DNA of 64,000 bases. It comes from Halonatronomonas sp964558325 (GTDB taxonomy: Bacteria > Bacillota > Halanaerobiia > Halanaerobiales > Halarsenatibacteraceae). Within the stretch, counting starts at the first letter, position 1. Each line of letters starts with the position of its first letter. Where the stretch lies: contig CAZLCX010000011.1 of NCBI GenBank assembly GCA_964558325.1, positions 4,590 to 68,589 on the forward strand, written 5' to 3'. Shown one piece after another: positions 1 to 7,834 of this stretch. The notes below the pieces were generated by a model. It had not been told where the DNA came from and ran no database searches. It was given only the letters and a program-made list of their open reading frames with translations. The position numbers and the translations under genes are program-made.

Positions 1-622
1 ACTGAGGCTGCATTACTAAAACAACATTTGGTAGTTCTGAAACATCTGAATTCCTTTTTGTAATTGGATCTAATTCATATTCTTCAATCTCATCTGGGTC
101 CTGATTGCTTACAGTCCTTCCAATATACTCAGCCAATCTCATACCAGCCCAGCGTAAAGCCTTATTCTTTTTCTGCTGTTCTCTCTTTTCAAATTCTTCA
201 TCAGTATCTGCTACTAAAACAATATTTTTCAATTGAGAAAAATAAGTATATTTAGCACCCTCACCTGCCATATCGATCAGGCCATCCTGGAAACCTCCCC
301 AATGCTTACCAACAACCAAAACACTGGTTCCCTTTAGAGCCATTGTCATACCGTCTCCGACCTGTTGCAGGTTTCCAGTTACTCCTGGGAATAATGGCCC
401 TTCATCCATTCTGTATCTAGGTTCAATAGCTTCTTTAACAGGGACCAATCTAACCTTATCTCCTGGTTTTACAATCTTAATATCTGCATCAGTAATATGC
501 TTATCTTCTCTTACCACATTAAGAGCTTCATCTTTGTTTATAGTTAAAATTCCATCTTTAAAATTTGTAGAATCTCCAAACTTAATATCTTCTACATAAA
601 AATTACCTATCTCTAATTTCAA
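1..622 (-). CDS. grdE: Glycine/sarcosine/betaine reductase component B, GrdE-type proprotein (5' part, cut by window edge)
   Basis: The translated 207 residues (MKLEIGNFYVEDIKFGD..., VVGKHWGGFQDGLIDMAGEGA, ALRWAGMRLAEYIG) are those of the GrdE proprotein. In known systems GrdE is cleaved at an internal Cys to give the pyruvoyl-bearing alpha and beta subunits of the substrate-specific component B. That cleavage site, and the following selenoprotein gene expected nearby, lie beyond the left edge. I chose the TTG at 622 because AAAGGGGTG sits 7 nt before it. An in-frame ATG at 640 has no ribosome site. It follows grdA on the same strand, 92 bp away, with a terminator hairpin between them. Only about half of the usual ~430 residues are present. 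The substrate (glycine, betaine or sarcosine) cannot be decided here. Confidence 0.93.
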   Translation of the reverse strand, partial: MKLEIGNFYVEDIKFGDSTNFKDGILTINKDEALNVVREDKHITDADIKIVKPGDKVRLVPVKEAIEPRYRMDEGPLFPGVTGNLQQVGDGMTMALKGTSVLVVGKHWGGFQDGLIDMAGEGAKYTYFSQLKNIVLVADTDEEFEKREQQKKNKALRWAGMRLAEYIGRTVSNQDPDEIEEYELDPITKRNSDVSELPNVVLVMQPQ

Positions 623-674
623 AATAAACACCCCTTTCATAAAAATCGTGGATAATCGCACAAAACAAGCTAAA

Positions 675-706
675 AATAAAGGAGGAAGTTCTTATCCTCC
701 TTTATT
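675..706 (-). terminator. Hairpin terminator between grdA and grdE
   Basis: A perfect 12-bp stem (AATAAAGGAGGA at 675-686 with TCCTCCTTTATT at 695-706) has an 8-nt loop and, on the minus strand, ends in TTTATTTTTAG. It lies directly after the grdA stop. It should end most grdA transcripts and let only part read through into grdE, which would fit a higher need for protein A than for component B. The arm also contains an AGGAGG-like sequence, so it could interfere with ribosome binding instead. The regulatory reading is inference. Confidence 0.75.
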
Positions 707-714
707 TAATTATT

Positions 715-1185
715 TTATAGAGTAAATTGACTAAACTTTTCTCTATATTCCTTAACCTCTTCAATTATATCATCTACTTCAAGAACCATTTCCATCATGC
801 TGATCTGTTCTTCATAAACATCTTCATCAATAGCATCTTTAATTTCTGGTTCAAAAACATGATAACACGCGAGCCCTAACTGGACTCCAGCTAGTGGACC
901 TGCAAAGGTAGGATCACCATTGGTTACAGTTTCACAGGCAAGACCTGAAGCTTCTGCTTCAGCCCCTCCTAATATAACAACCATATTATCCTGGCCGTAT
1001 TCATCGGCTAGATCCTTTATTCTTTGCTGGTTTTCAAGGTCCATAGCACCGGCGCTTGTTCACACAAAGCACTCAGTGGTGGTAAAGACGACTTCTGCTT
1101 CTGTACTCTTTAAAGCCTCTTCAATAGCTGGACCAGGAATTCCATCTCTATCGCCTAAAATTGCAATTTTTTTCCCGGCTAACAT
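715..1185 (-). CDS. grdA: Glycine reductase complex selenoprotein A (GrdA), TGA-recoded
   Basis: GrdA is the small carrier shared by all substrate-specific B components of glycine, sarcosine and betaine reductases. It carries the carboxymethyl-selenoether intermediate to component C. From ATG 1185 (AGGAGGGAGGTG ribosome site) the frame reads MLAGKKIAILGDRDGIPGPA, then CFV-TGA-TSAGAMDLEN, and ends at 715 after 156 residues, the family's normal length (~158). The TGA at 1060-1062 is codon 42 and matches the selenocysteine position of the CFVU(T/S)(A/S)AGAMDLE motif. A plain ORF call would show only the part after 1044. No other lesion is visible, so read-through as Sec is the natural interpretation. 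It is the first gene of a unit that continues into grdE. Confidence 0.96.
1060..1062 (-). other. Selenocysteine codon (TGA) of grdA
   Basis: TGA lies between CFV and TSAGAMDLE in the conserved GrdA active site. Bacterial Sec insertion needs a SECIS hairpin just downstream. I could not identify a convincing one by eye, apart from the short self-complementary AGCGCCGGTGCT directly after the codon. Confidence 0.93.
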
Positions 1186-1236
1186 CTTTCCACCTCCCTC
1201 CTCATTCTTGTGATTATTATCTTTTTTATCATGTTA

Positions 1237-1275
1237 ATATTATCATAATCATGATTATTTGTCAATCGTGATTGA
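1237..1275 (-). promoter_or_regulatory. grdA promoter with two palindromic operator-like sites
   Basis: On the minus strand TTGACA (1260-1265) and TAATAT (1237-1242) are separated by exactly 17 bp, a strong SigA promoter reading toward grdA. The spacer contains a perfect 14-bp palindrome, ATAATCATGATTAT (1245-1258). A second, near-perfect one, TCAATCGTGATTGA (1262-1275), overlaps the -35 box. The two share the core AATCRTGATT. This placement is typical of repressor operators. The regulator is unknown. Confidence 0.75.
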
Positions 1276-1304
1276 GTATTTTCACTACTATTTTTTTACT
1301 AATT

Positions 1305-1331
1305 TAAAAAGAGTAGAGCTTAATGCTCTAC
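1305..1331 (-). terminator. Terminator after the MsrB-MsrA selenoprotein gene
   Basis: GTAGAGC (1313-1319) pairs with GCTCTAC (1325-1331) over a 5-nt loop. On the minus strand the stem is followed by TCTTTTTAAA. It lies 99 bp after the stop codon of the methionine sulfoxide reductase gene and before the grdA promoter, so it separates the two units. Confidence 0.7.
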
Positions 1332-1429
1332 CCTTCAACAAACTAAACATCTCATTTATTAAATAATTTTAAAATATTTAAGCAGATTCTTTAGAAATTA
1401 ATAGAGTCATTCAATGACTGCTCAAATAT

Positions 1430-2734
1430 TTACTCAATATTATATCTTTCTTTTAAATAATTTTCAGTCTCTTCATTTAACCCAAGTTTATCTATCTCAT
1501 CCAGAAGTTGCTCAGATGTTCCATATCTCCCTAAATAGCCATTAATCCTGGCAACTGCTGTCGAATCAATGAATTGACTCAAATCATAAATATCCCTGTA
1601 ATGATTTTTAAACCTGGAATTAGACTGAAGATAATATTTCTGATGATAATCTTCTGCTAAATAAAATTCCTCATACTCCTTCAGTTCAGTGGCAACCTCT
1701 CGGCCAGTCTCTTCTTCATATTCAGACTTTATTTCCTCAAATTCCTCTTTTTGCTCCTGATTATGATAAAATAAAATATTCATATACTGTCTCGATCTCG
1801 GTTGAGTCCCAGGATTATGATTATCCCAGAAAATCTCAAGTAATTCTTTATAACTAATCCGGGCTGGGTCATATTCTATCTGGATAGTTTCTGAATGATC
1901 GCCAATATTTCTATAGGTTGGATTATCGCTTATGCCTCCGGCATAACCGACCCGGGTTCTAATTACTCCAGGTAATACCCCGAAGAATGCATCCGGGCCC
2001 CAGAATCAGCCAAGGGCAAAGGTTGCTTCTTCAGTCTCAATATTTGCAACCTCCTGATCAAGTTCAACTAAATCTTGATTTTCATTAGATTCCAGACTTG
2101 ACTGTAATTCTTCTTCAGTGAAAAGCTCAACGAACTCTCCATAGCCTCTTTCTTCTAATTCAGCAGCAGGAATAAATTTCAAAGCAGCTGAATTAATACA
2201 ATACCTCATACCAGTTGGTTCCGGGCCATCTGGAAAGACATGGCCTAAATGTGAATCCGCCTCTTTACTTCTAACTTCAGTCCGGGACATACCAAAACTA
2301 CTATCTGTCTTTTCCACAATATTTTCTTCAACTAAAGGTCTGGTAAAGCTTGGCCAGCCAGAACCAGAATCATATTTGTCCATGGAACTAAACAAAGCCT
2401 CACCTGAAACTACATCAACATAAATACCTGGTTCTTTATGATCATAATATTCATTATTAAATCTGGGTTCAGTGCCATCCATCTGGGTAACATAATACTG
2501 CATTTCAGTCAATTCTTCTAATAATGGATCATCTACATCTGATAAATCTAAATTGCCATCAGTATCTGCCTCACAGCTATTTTCAGCATCAACACTACAA
2601 CTTGAATTTCCCATAACTTCAACGTCAACATTGTTTTTTTCAGAGCTCATATTACCTGTCAGCCCCCTTTCTCCAGCAAAAATTAATAAAGTAAAACCTA
2701 ACAAGATTATCCCAACAATTATTAGGCCCTTCAA
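1430..2734 (-). CDS. msrBA: Membrane-anchored MsrB-MsrA fusion, selenocysteine-containing methionine sulfoxide reductase
   Basis: The product reduces both Met-R-sulfoxide (MsrB) and Met-S-sulfoxide (MsrA) in oxidised proteins. Start: TTG 2734 behind AAGGAGG. Residues 4-21 form a hydrophobic N-terminal anchor, so the enzyme probably faces outward. Residues ~75-200 are MsrB, with GSGWPSF and the catalytic Cys in MRYCINSAALKF; the structural zinc CxxC pairs are absent. MsrA begins at ATFALG-TGA-FWGPDAFFG: the TGA at 2006-2008 (codon 243) replaces the catalytic Cys of the GCFWG motif. The same frame continues through PGVIRTRVGYAGG to 1430, giving 434 residues. Sec-type MsrA is known in some clostridia and algae. 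The B-then-A order with Sec in the A domain is the notable point. An extended -10 (TGATATAAT) at 2784-2792 is a likely promoter. Confidence 0.9.
2006..2008 (-). other. Selenocysteine codon (TGA) in the MsrA active site
   Basis: TGA stands exactly where MsrA proteins carry the catalytic Cys of GCFWG, and the frame stays open and family-like on both sides. Eleven bases past the TGA, CCCGG (1997-1993) can pair with TCGGG (1983-1979) around a 9-nt loop, a position reasonable for a bacterial SECIS. The hairpin assignment is tentative. Confidence 0.88.
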
Positions 2735-2783
2735 TTTTAAAAGCCTCCTTCGAAAATTATCTTATATTTCTAAATACATAACT

Positions 2784-2792
2784 ATTATATCA
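2784..2792 (-). promoter_or_regulatory. Extended -10 promoter for msrBA
   Basis: On the minus strand TGATATAAT (extended -10 with TG at 2792-2791, TATAAT at 2789-2784) precedes the msrBA start by about 50 bp. The -35 region is poor, as is common for extended -10 promoters. Confidence 0.55.
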
Positions 2793-2822
2793 TATTTCTC
2801 GATAAATTAATAATAGTTATTA

Positions 2823-3341
2823 TTAAGTGATTAATAAAATTAATCTAAAAATATAATATAATCCTACAGAAGCTACTCCAGCTGCTGGAGAAAGAATATA
2901 TAGAACTATAAAATCTCCTTTATACTCCTCAGTCCTCCAGAAGATAAATATTTGATAAAGAAATATCACACCGGTAAACAAAAGTGATAAGATTACTAAA
3001 TAGTTGGCCAGCTCAGGAGAGACCATGGTATCAATAAAGATATAACTGATAAATAAAACCAGGGATTCAAAGACCCAGGGAAATGAATAGAGGGCAAAAC
3101 CTCCTCGCCTGGCCGGTTCATATCTATAATAGGCTGCTAAAAAATCTTCTTCAGTCGATTTAATCCATTTCTCACCATTATAAAGTTCAAGATAATGGGG
3201 AAACTGAAATGGATTGATCTTTATCTTACTGCCAGGAACTTTTAAATAAATAAGGATCAAAAACCTGCCAAACTCCCGGCTGAAAGAAAGAATAAACAGA
3301 ATTATAATTAAATAGAATAATTGCCCGACTAACTCAATCAT
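2823..3341 (-). CDS. Hypothetical integral membrane protein
   Basis: A 172-residue protein that I do not recognise. It has four or five hydrophobic segments (about residues 4-30, 85-108, 112-130 and 145-170) and a basic/aromatic central loop that includes the phrases YYRYEPARRGG and FPHYLELYNGEKW. It starts 5 bp after the mrfB stop, so it is probably the last gene of the mrfA-mrfB unit. No catalytic motif is apparent and I assign no function. Confidence 0.6.
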   Translation of the reverse strand: MIELVGQLFYLIIILFILSFSREFGRFLILIYLKVPGSKIKINPFQFPHYLELYNGEKWIKSTEEDFLAAYYRYEPARRGGFALYSFPWVFESLVLFISYIFIDTMVSPELANYLVILSLLFTGVIFLYQIFIFWRTEEYKGDFIVLYILSPAAGVASVGLYYIFRLILLIT

Positions 3342-3346
3342 AATTA

Positions 3347-4507
3347 CTACCTCCTGGCAAGCTTGCTCTCAAGCCTATCCAATCTATGGTCTAAAGCATC
3401 TCGTTTATCCTTCCAGTCCGAGATATAATACCGCCTGGAAAAAAGAAACTTCTTTGCCGTCTCAACTAATTTTAAGGCCGATCTATAATCATTTACCTGA
3501 TGTTCGTAATACTTAGCCAGCTCAATCCAGGGAAAGAGGCCTCCTCGCTTCTCTCTAATCATAGCCTGCCAGATCTCAACTGCTTTTTCATGTAAATCAG
3601 CCCGTTTGTACTGCCAGGTCAGCTTAGTCTCAATCCTGGTCAGCAGTCTCTCTGAATCCTGCAATTCTCTGGACCTTTCATATAAGCTGATACTCTTTTC
3701 TAACTGCTCATTCTTCTCAAATAGATACCCTAAATTATAGGCCAGATTGCCATCCAAATCAATAGAATCCCCTAGCTTAACGACCTCAACAATCTGGTTG
3801 GCCAGACTTATCATAGAGATAATATCATCCTTATTATGCTCAATAATCGGTCGCAGCAGACTAAAATCTTTCCTTTTTAGATATCGAAAATACTGCTCAG
3901 GAACCTGGCTGCCATCAATATCTGCTCCCCGCTCAAAATCTATGACCTGCCATTCTAAAGCCTTCAGGCTGCAGGAGGGCAAATGCCGCCATAAACTTCT
4001 GGCAGGATGCAAAAGATCAATATGATTATCCAGGGCCGGCGGCTTCAGTCTATTCATAATAAATCTATCTTTTAAAAGAGGGAAATCATAACATTTCCCA
4101 TTAAAAGTCACCAGGTTATTTCGCTCCTCAATTCTCCTGCTAACAGCCTCAAGCTGGTCAGGTTCTTCATCATAATCCCGCATGATATACTGCTCAAGAA
4201 CAACTTCACTGCCGGCAAAATAGGCCATCCCGATCATAAACGCCACAGTTCCGGCACCTCCGGCCAGGCCTGTCGTTTCTGTATCTAAAAATAGCAGCTC
4301 CTCTTTTGCAATCCCTTCAGGCAGATCAAATAATTCCCCTGCCTCCTTAAAGGGATACTCAGGAAAATCTTCCAGCCTATAGCTGCCGTGCCTATAAGAT
4401 AGAGGATATCGCTTCTCCTCAAGATAAACAGTGGCTGGCTCGCTAACTCTATTATCCTCTTGCCTTTTCTGACCTGGCATTTTCTTTAATTTTTCCCTTA
4501 GATTCAT
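3347..4507 (-). CDS. mrfB: RNase H-like DEDD exonuclease, MrfB/YprB family
   Basis: The N-terminal half has a DEDD-type 3'-5' exonuclease fold: LFLDTETTGLAGG (motif I, around residue 70), VTFNGKCYDFPLLKDRF (motif II) and HNKDDIISM (motif III). The C-terminal half is alpha-helical and TPR-like (LEKSISLYERSREL). In Bacillus subtilis YprB is MrfB, which acts with the helicase MrfA in excision of mitomycin C-type DNA damage. Here it also follows the helicase gene, overlapping it by 56 bp, which points to coupled translation. Length (386 residues) and order match the known pair. The start ATG has GAGG 8 nt upstream. Confidence 0.85.
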   Translation of the reverse strand: MNLREKLKKMPGQKRQEDNRVSEPATVYLEEKRYPLSYRHGSYRLEDFPEYPFKEAGELFDLPEGIAKEELLFLDTETTGLAGGAGTVAFMIGMAYFAGSEVVLEQYIMRDYDEEPDQLEAVSRRIEERNNLVTFNGKCYDFPLLKDRFIMNRLKPPALDNHIDLLHPARSLWRHLPSCSLKALEWQVIDFERGADIDGSQVPEQYFRYLKRKDFSLLRPIIEHNKDDIISMISLANQIVEVVKLGDSIDLDGNLAYNLGYLFEKNEQLEKSISLYERSRELQDSERLLTRIETKLTWQYKRADLHEKAVEIWQAMIREKRGGLFPWIELAKYYEHQVNDYRSALKLVETAKKFLFSRRYYISDWKDKRDALDHRLDRLESKLARR

Positions 4508-6752
4508 AATTATCGCCTCGCTTTAAGCTGGTCAGAATTAAATCTGCATCTTCCTTGGCAGTCAGGCCAACCTCACTGCCTGGGCCAACACAGGAAGGAC
4601 AACCCTGCTCACAGGGACAGTCCGTTAATAGCTCATGGGCCCGGTCCAGCAATTTACCATGCACCCTAAATAGTTTTTCGCTTAAGCCAATCCCGCCAGG
4701 ATAACTGTCATAGAAGAAAACAGTCGGCAGACCGGTAAAAGGTGACTTAATCTGAACAGTATTATTTAAATCCCTGGGATCAGCCAGCAAAAATAAGGGG
4801 GCAATATTCTCAATTAAGTTGGCAATTCCAATCAGCCCATTTTCCAGCTTATTCTGGCCAAGCTTTTCCTTTAACTCAGCCGGAGCTGTCAGCCAGTAGG
4901 CAGTCGTATGCATCTCCTGTTCTGGCAGATTAATATCGCCGTAACCAACATTTTCATGGCTGTTAAATTTAACCTTTTTAAACATTGTCGCCCTGGCAGT
5001 TACTGAAACTTCGCCATGGCCATAAAGCTTCTCGCCGACACCCTGACGTTCAAAATCCTCTAAAACCTTAAGCTCCACAGCCAGAGAGGCATCGGTATAA
5101 TAATTGACATCCACCTTCTTAACCAGGGCCCGGCGGTCCTCAAAATCAAGCTCCTGAACCTGGTACTGATCGCCCCCGTGAATATAAATAGCCTTCTCAT
5201 GAATAGTCGTCGGAGCGGCAAAATAATCAACCTTACCGATCACCTGATTCCGGTTGCCAGTCATATCTATCACAGCAAAATCATCACTGGAAGCACTCCG
5301 TAAGCTTATCTCCTGGGCCGGATACTTATCTGTCATCCAGTACCATCTGCCATTTCTAAAATGCAAGACCCTCTCTTCAACTAAATAATCTAAGATCTCA
5401 GCAGTCGACTCAACTCCAAAGACCTCGCCCTCCTCAAAGGGCAGTTCAAAGGCAGCACATTTAATGTGAGAGATTAAGATCAATAAATTATTCGGATTTA
5501 TCAGCCCACTCTCAGGGGGCTGCTGGAAGAAATAATCAGGATGATTGATCATAAACTGATCTAAAGGGCTGGAGGAAGCAACTAAAATAGTCAGAGCCCG
5601 CTGCTGGCCCCGGCCAGCCCGGCCGGCCTGCTGCCAAACAGAGGAAACAGCCCCAGGATAGCCGGCAATCAGGCAGGCCTCAAGCTGGCCAATATCTATC
5701 CCTAACTCCAGGGCATTGGTACTGATAACCCCGAGAATCGAGCCATCCCGGAGCCCCTCTTCAATCCGCCGCCGCTCACCAGGAAGATAGCCGCCCCGAT
5801 AACCGGCAATCTCACTATTAGCTGAAATCTCCTCCTTTAAATAGGAAAGCAGAAGCTCAGTATTAAGCCTGGTCCTGGTAAAGACAATCGTCGAAATCTT
5901 ATTTTTCAGCAAGCGCCTGGCCAGATACTTGCTTTCCAGGACATAACTCTTTCTAATCCCCAGTTCCTTATTGACTATCGGCGGATTATAAAAGAAGAAA
6001 TCCCTGGGCCCCTGGGGAGCCCCGTTATTATTAACAAGTTCAACATCTTTACCAATCAACCTGCTGGCCAGTTCAGCTGGATTGGCAATAGTAGCTGAAG
6101 CTGTAATAAAGACAGGGTCAGCCCCATAGAATTTAGCAATCCGCTTAAGCCGCCGGATCACATTGGCCACATGGCTGCCAAAAACCCCTCGATAACTGTG
6201 AACCTCATCAATCACAACATAATCAAGATTCTCAAAGAGTTTAACCCATTTGGTATGATGGGGCAGAATCCCGGTATGAAGCATATCAGGATTGGTCAGC
6301 ACAATATGGCCGGCCTGACGGATACTCTTTCTAACCGAAGGCCTGGTATCGCCGTCATAGGTATAAGTCTTAACCCCGGCAGCCAGCTCCTCTGACAGCT
6401 CCAGTAACTCATTTAGCTGATCCTGGGCTAAAGCTTTAGTGGGAAATAAATAAAGAGCCCGGCTCTCCTCAGCTTTCAAAATCCTATCAAGGACAGGCAG
6501 ATTATAACAGAGGGTCTTACCTGAGGCAGTCGGGGTAACCACCACCGTATCCCTGCCCTTCTGGATATGCTTAATCGCCTCAGCCTGATGGCTGTAAAGC
6601 CTTTCAATTCCCTGTTTCTTTAAAACATCTACCAAACTATCAGCTAACCCCTCTGGGAAATCAGCAAAGCTGGCCTCCTGGCCTGGCAGTTCCCTGTAAT
6701 GGGTCACTTCATTTAAGTTCTTTAATTTATCAGCTAGTTGGACTAAATTCAT
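4452..6752 (-). CDS. mrfA: DEAD/DEAH-box helicase with DUF1998 zinc domain, MrfA/YprA family
   Basis: This 766-residue superfamily 2 helicase has VVTPTASGKTLCYN (Walker A), DEVHSYRG (Walker B, DEVH), SATIANP (motif III) and QQAGRAGRGQ (motif VI). The C-terminal DUF1998 region carries a four-Cys cluster, CPCEQGCPSC, as in MrfA. MrfA works with the MrfB exonuclease in a UvrABC-independent repair path for crosslinking-type lesions (known in B. subtilis). The downstream mrfB overlaps its 3' end. The upstream membrane-protein gene ends where this one starts, so a four-gene operon from 7528 to 2823 is likely. Confidence 0.9.
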   Translation of the reverse strand: MNLVQLADKLKNLNEVTHYRELPGQEASFADFPEGLADSLVDVLKKQGIERLYSHQAEAIKHIQKGRDTVVVTPTASGKTLCYNLPVLDRILKAEESRALYLFPTKALAQDQLNELLELSEELAAGVKTYTYDGDTRPSVRKSIRQAGHIVLTNPDMLHTGILPHHTKWVKLFENLDYVVIDEVHSYRGVFGSHVANVIRRLKRIAKFYGADPVFITASATIANPAELASRLIGKDVELVNNNGAPQGPRDFFFYNPPIVNKELGIRKSYVLESKYLARRLLKNKISTIVFTRTRLNTELLLSYLKEEISANSEIAGYRGGYLPGERRRIEEGLRDGSILGVISTNALELGIDIGQLEACLIAGYPGAVSSVWQQAGRAGRGQQRALTILVASSSPLDQFMINHPDYFFQQPPESGLINPNNLLILISHIKCAAFELPFEEGEVFGVESTAEILDYLVEERVLHFRNGRWYWMTDKYPAQEISLRSASSDDFAVIDMTGNRNQVIGKVDYFAAPTTIHEKAIYIHGGDQYQVQELDFEDRRALVKKVDVNYYTDASLAVELKVLEDFERQGVGEKLYGHGEVSVTARATMFKKVKFNSHENVGYGDINLPEQEMHTTAYWLTAPAELKEKLGQNKLENGLIGIANLIENIAPLFLLADPRDLNNTVQIKSPFTGLPTVFFYDSYPGGIGLSEKLFRVHGKLLDRAHELLTDCPCEQGCPSCVGPGSEVGLTAKEDADLILTSLKRGDNYESKGKIKENARSEKARG

Positions 6753-7528
6753 TAAAAGATACCTCCCCAGCCAACATGCCAGAATAGAGCAGCCCAGAAA
6801 TGAACCTGAACAGCAGCTAGAAACCCCTGCCGTCTGTACTGCCAGGCAGCCAGCATCCCAAGGCTGCCATACATTAATAACAACTGGACAAGTAAGAGTC
6901 CAGGAATATTAAAGATTGACTCAACTCCATAGCTATAAATTAGATTAGGCAAATACGAGAAAACATAAACTAACCCTGAAAAACCAGCCAGGGGCCAGAA
7001 AATCCGGTTGATAATCCTCTCCTTCGCCTCCAGGCCAATCCCCCCAAATTTTCTCCAGAGCAGGACAAGTAGATAGGCACCAAAGGGAATTAAAAATAAC
7101 CGGAATAATAATTCACCACTTAAAGCAGAAATCAATACAAGCAGGATGGCCTCTGGAATTTCTGGCTGAGGCAGATACCCTAAATTATGTAAAGGAGCAA
7201 AGCTCAAATCTAAAAAGATATATAATAAGGTTAAGATAAAACCAATTAAAAAAGGTTCCAGCCAGTAACTCAAACCAGGGTATTGATCAGGCCAGATCCC
7301 AGGCAAGTTAAACTCCCTGCCAAGCTTTATTCCATATAAGCCTAAAATCCCGTATAAAAATAAAACTATTATCATATTCAGGACAATCTGTAAAACAACT
7401 GGTAAAGGCAGACTATTAGTAATAAACTGATTGCCACCAGAGATAAAACTATTGAATCCAGTCAAAATTGTTAGACCTGAAATCATGACCAGATATGTTT
7501 TAAGTTCCAAATTTCTATTGGCTTCCAA
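6752..7528 (-). CDS. Polytopic membrane protein, possibly CPBP/abortive-infection-type
   Basis: 258 residues with about seven hydrophobic helices. Three stretches resemble the CPBP intramembrane protease family: SGELLFRLFL (compare EExxxR), a central hydrophobic helix, and HFWAALFWHV near the C terminus. The first Glu of the EE pair is replaced (GE), so proteolytic activity is doubtful. It begins only 16 nt after a strong hairpin terminator (7545-7584), so its expression depends on read-through of that leader. It is followed directly by mrfA. Confidence 0.55.
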   Translation of the reverse strand: MEANRNLELKTYLVMISGLTILTGFNSFISGGNQFITNSLPLPVVLQIVLNMIIVLFLYGILGLYGIKLGREFNLPGIWPDQYPGLSYWLEPFLIGFILTLLYIFLDLSFAPLHNLGYLPQPEIPEAILLVLISALSGELLFRLFLIPFGAYLLVLLWRKFGGIGLEAKERIINRIFWPLAGFSGLVYVFSYLPNLIYSYGVESIFNIPGLLLVQLLLMYGSLGMLAAWQYRRQGFLAAVQVHFWAALFWHVGWGGIF

Positions 7529-7544
7529 CTAAACCCCTCCTGAT

Positions 7545-7584
7545 AAAAAAGCCTGCTCAGAAAAAGAACCTTTTCTGGTCAGGC
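7545..7584 (-). terminator. Rho-independent terminator or attenuator
   Basis: GCCTG-c-TCAGAAAA (7551-7564) pairs with TTTTCTGG-t-CAGGC (7571-7584) with one mismatch and one wobble around a 6-nt loop, and is followed on the minus strand by TTTTTT (7550-7545). It stops transcripts arriving from 7773-7801 or from the YibE/F gene, only 16 nt before the next start codon. Confidence 0.82.
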
Positions 7585-7630
7585 CCCACCTGATTTATCT
7601 TGCTTTTATCCAGACAAAAACCGATTCTCC

Positions 7631-7685
7631 TCCGGGAATGCTCCGGCAGTGCTGCGGCAGTGCTCCGGCTATGTTCCAGGAACAA
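7631..7685. repeat. 11-nt degenerate tandem repeat array A (5 units, TCCGG type)
   Basis: Five consecutive 11-nt units, on the plus strand: TCCGGGAATGC, TCCGGCAGTGC, TGCGGCAGTGC, TCCGGCTATGT, TCCAGGAACAA. The first five bases are conserved and the last six drift. A period of 11 is not a multiple of 3, so this is not coding repetition. It is the same type as array C1 (47421-47486). Confidence 0.85.
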
Positions 7686-7772
7686 CTCACACCAGACCTA
7701 TTATTAATTCATAATTCACCCTAATCAATTTAATTTATCCCTTAACAAATAAGAATATTCGAACATACGTTA

Positions 7773-7801
7773 ATTATACCAGTTAAAAATCGTAACTGCA
7801 A
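7773..7801 (-). promoter_or_regulatory. SigA promoter upstream of repeat array A
   Basis: On the minus strand TTGCAG (7801-7796), a 17-bp spacer ending in TGG, and TATAAT (7778-7773): a good -35, ideal spacing and an extended -10. Transcription would start near 7765 and run through the 11-nt array into the terminator at 7584-7545. Confidence 0.7.
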
Positions 7802-7834
7802 TCAGGCAACTTAGTATTTAACTATTTTCTATAA

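Larger units (their letters stand above)
7529..7834 (-). promoter_or_regulatory. Leader-like intergenic region: promoter, 11-nt repeat array, terminator
   Basis: This 306-bp gap lies between the YibE/F gene and the gene at 7528, both on the minus strand. Read on the minus strand it holds a strong promoter (7773-7801), an AT-rich stretch, an array of 11-nt repeats (7631-7685), a 13-bp terminator hairpin with six T (7545-7584), and the ribosome site of the next gene. The layout is that of a terminated small RNA or of an attenuator leader controlling 7528 and mrfAB. No ORF with a ribosome site is seen inside it. Confidence 0.6.

Noticed and set aside
7631..7685. CRISPR-like repeat array
   Set aside because: Units are contiguous 11-mers without spacers, far shorter than CRISPR repeats, and no cas gene is present.
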